From contig CBDFGC010000028.1 in NCBI GenBank assembly GCA_965246935.1, positions 124,001-188,000 on the forward strand: a stretch of DNA of 64,000 nt, in the 5' to 3' direction. The notes beneath the pieces were generated by a model that searched no databases, was not told the DNA's origin, and saw nothing but the letters and a program-made list of their open reading frames with translations. Below are positions 62,756-64,000 of the stretch, one piece after another; the first letter of the stretch is position 1; the number at the start of each line of letters is the position of its first letter. The stretch is from JAZKFT01 sp965246935. GTDB lineage: Bacteria; Bacteroidota; Bacteroidia; Chitinophagales; Chitinophagaceae. The position numbers and the translations under genes were made by a program.

Positions 62756-63223
62756 AGTAAAGTGGTCAAAATAACTTGTACAAATGAAGCGGGATATTAC
62801 CCGGCGTTGGTAGCCCCTGCCCCCTTTAGGGCAATGTCATTAAGTGAAGGATTGTAGTATCAGTTATGCGCCGTAGGTGCAATCTGTTTGTAGAAAACAG
62901 ACATCCTTGATGTTGGTGCATGCCACGTAGTGGCTACCTGATCAGAGAAGAGGGGTAGCCACTACGTGGCAATGATTCCCTTTGCCTCTTTGTTTGCTAC
63001 AAACAGAAAGCCCCGATGGGGCTTAACTTAATGACATTGCCCTAAAGGGGAACTCGCTTTTACCTGAAAAATTAGTGGCAACTATGAGTATTTTGAAGTT
63101 CCTATAAAGTTTGAAAGTGTCCAAAAGCCCCCTTTAGAGCCTGTCCCGTACCGATAGGTCGGGAGGTTTGGAGGCGACCAGGCCAGATTGAAGAAATGTT
63201 CAGGTTATTTTGATAACTTTCCT
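62756..63223. mobile_element. 467 bp-type nested inverted-repeat element, copy B
   Basis: Same outer ends as copy A but in the opposite orientation: the flank that is on the right of copy A is here on the left (AAAGTGGTCAAAATAACTTG), and the left flank of A is here on the right (ending GGTTATTTTGATAACTTT). The 230 bp core (62821-63050, same bounding repeat CCCCTTTAGGGCAATG) has the same direction as in copy A. The core is therefore inverted relative to its flanks between copies. No open frame. Confidence 0.82.
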
Positions 63224-63244
63224 TAGTTATTATGTTACACTTTT

Positions 63245-64000
63245 TTATTTAAAAAATTTTTTGACCCGTTGGTATGTAGTATTAATCTGAATAGCAGCCC
63301 CGACAAGTTTATATTTTAATTTTTTATTCAGCGCTTGGTTTTCCATGAGTAATTGTTGAGCATATAGTGGAACCAAGTCATCCCATACTATATTCATTTC
63401 AGCAATACAGCTATCGGCTGCTGTAAAAGTTAAACCAGTAGTATCAAAGTCAACCATAACGAAATTCATGAACCGGAACTTTTTACCCGTCAAAAAACTT
63501 TTTAAATACAACCAATAATCACCGGCAAGCTTATATTGAGCAGGATATAATCCAAACTCTTTAAACAGTTTAGTACTAACTAAAGAAGCCTGATGATTAG
63601 GAATATTTTCTTTCAGATAGGCTAATGTTAATTCTGCAGGATGGGTATACAATTCTTTATTAGCCTGGTTGTAATCATGAACTAAATATATATCGGCGTA
63701 AAAAATATCTGTACCGGGAAAATCAGACAGGTAATTGATACAGCATTCAAGCGTATCCGGACTACAAAAGCAATCACCGCTGTTTAGAAAAATCAGATAG
63801 GCGCCATTTGCTAAAGATATCGCTTTATTCATCGCATCATAGATACCGTTATCTTTTTCACAGATCCAGCGAGTAATCTTACTTGCATTTTGTGTAATCA
63901 AGCCGGTACTTCCATCAGTTGATCCACCATCGATTACAAAATATTCAAAATCGGTAAACCCTTGGTTAAATACCGAAGCAAATGTCTTTTCCAAACCCCT
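63245..64000 (-). CDS. Family 2 glycosyltransferase, N-terminal end outside window
   Basis: About 252 residues are visible, and the frame is open to the right edge. It begins in the usual first motif (EKTFASVFNQGFTDFEYFVIDGGSTDGSTGLI), where the full protein would have about 10-15 more residues. Asp-rich motifs follow (ICEKDNGIYDAMNKAISLANGAYLIFLNSGD), as in GT2 enzymes that transfer sugars from nucleotide donors to glycan chains. Acceptor unknown; O-antigen or capsule synthesis is likely. The C-terminus has a coiled stretch (NQALNKKLKYKLVGAAIQI). It lies 21 bp from element copy B. Confidence 0.9.
   Translation of the reverse strand, partial: RGLEKTFASVFNQGFTDFEYFVIDGGSTDGSTGLITQNASKITRWICEKDNGIYDAMNKAISLANGAYLIFLNSGDCFCSPDTLECCINYLSDFPGTDIFYADIYLVHDYNQANKELYTHPAELTLAYLKENIPNHQASLVSTKLFKEFGLYPAQYKLAGDYWLYLKSFLTGKKFRFMNFVMVDFDTTGLTFTAADSCIAEMNIVWDDLVPLYAQQLLMENQALNKKLKYKLVGAAIQINTTYQRVKKFFK

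Noticed and set aside
47948..63223. A complete insertion sequence or composite transposon
   Set aside because: The boundary elements carry no transposase and no target duplication could be identified, so a transposon is not claimed.

Overview
The window reads as chromosomal DNA of a member of the Bacteroidota, most likely Chitinophagaceae or a close relative. The reasons are a C-terminal type IX secretion (T9SS) sorting domain, many lipoproteins and DUF3857/DUF4142/DUF4197 proteins, a LytTR/LytS pair, an ECF sigma factor beside an anti-sigma/beta-barrel hybrid, weak Shine-Dalgarno sequences, and promoters ending in TTTG-like -7 boxes. No tRNA, rRNA, CRISPR array or complete transposase gene was seen.

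Layout. 1-8 kb: a partial membrane protein, a DUF3857 transglutaminase-fold protein, small enzymes, a retropepsin-like PDZ protein and a secreted T9SS hydrolase. 8.5-15.8 kb: an XRE-S24 repressor with twin operators, surE, lpxB (carrying an in-frame repeat insertion), a small DUF6728-type protein, a lipoprotein MsrB next to a cytochrome b / molybdopterin oxidoreductase pair, and a Gfo/Idh/MocA oxidoreductase. 16-24.6 kb: a DUF4142 protein split by a long Asn/Thr-rich insert, DUF4197, lipoproteins, the sigma/anti-sigma pair, and two decaying outer-membrane paralogues. 24.6-45 kb: mostly housekeeping genes (class III aminotransferase, gamma carbonic anhydrase, LytTR/LytS, intradiol dioxygenase, pirin-like protein, serine hydrolase, rpoN, a PAP2-like protein, a clan GH-A glycosidase, sucA, an LTA-synthase-type transferase), interrupted by three short elements that share terminal inverted repeats.

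45.8-63.2 kb: an OmpR/histidine-kinase pair is followed by a 14.3 kb block enclosed by two oppositely oriented copies of a ~467 bp non-coding element. The block holds a lipoprotein, an LLM flavin oxidoreductase, an aquaporin, an operon of SDR, gluconate-dehydrogenase subunit 3, GMC oxidoreductase, clan GH-A (GH1-like) glycosidase and alpha/beta hydrolase, a beta-propeller lactonase, MsrB, a broken second copy of the glycosidase, and a Met-rich secreted protein. A glycosyltransferase runs off the right edge.

The most interesting signal is a ~20 bp box (about GTNATANTTCNGTGANA). It lies at a fixed 40-41 bp before a TTTG-like -7 element upstream of five transcription units in this block and one outside it (the DUF4142 gene). 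It suggests one stress or envelope regulon with an unidentified activator or alternative sigma factor. The mobile-like elements are the second: in the two ~467 bp copies the central core is flipped relative to the flanks, and the three 330-360 bp elements keep the same ends but carry two different interiors.
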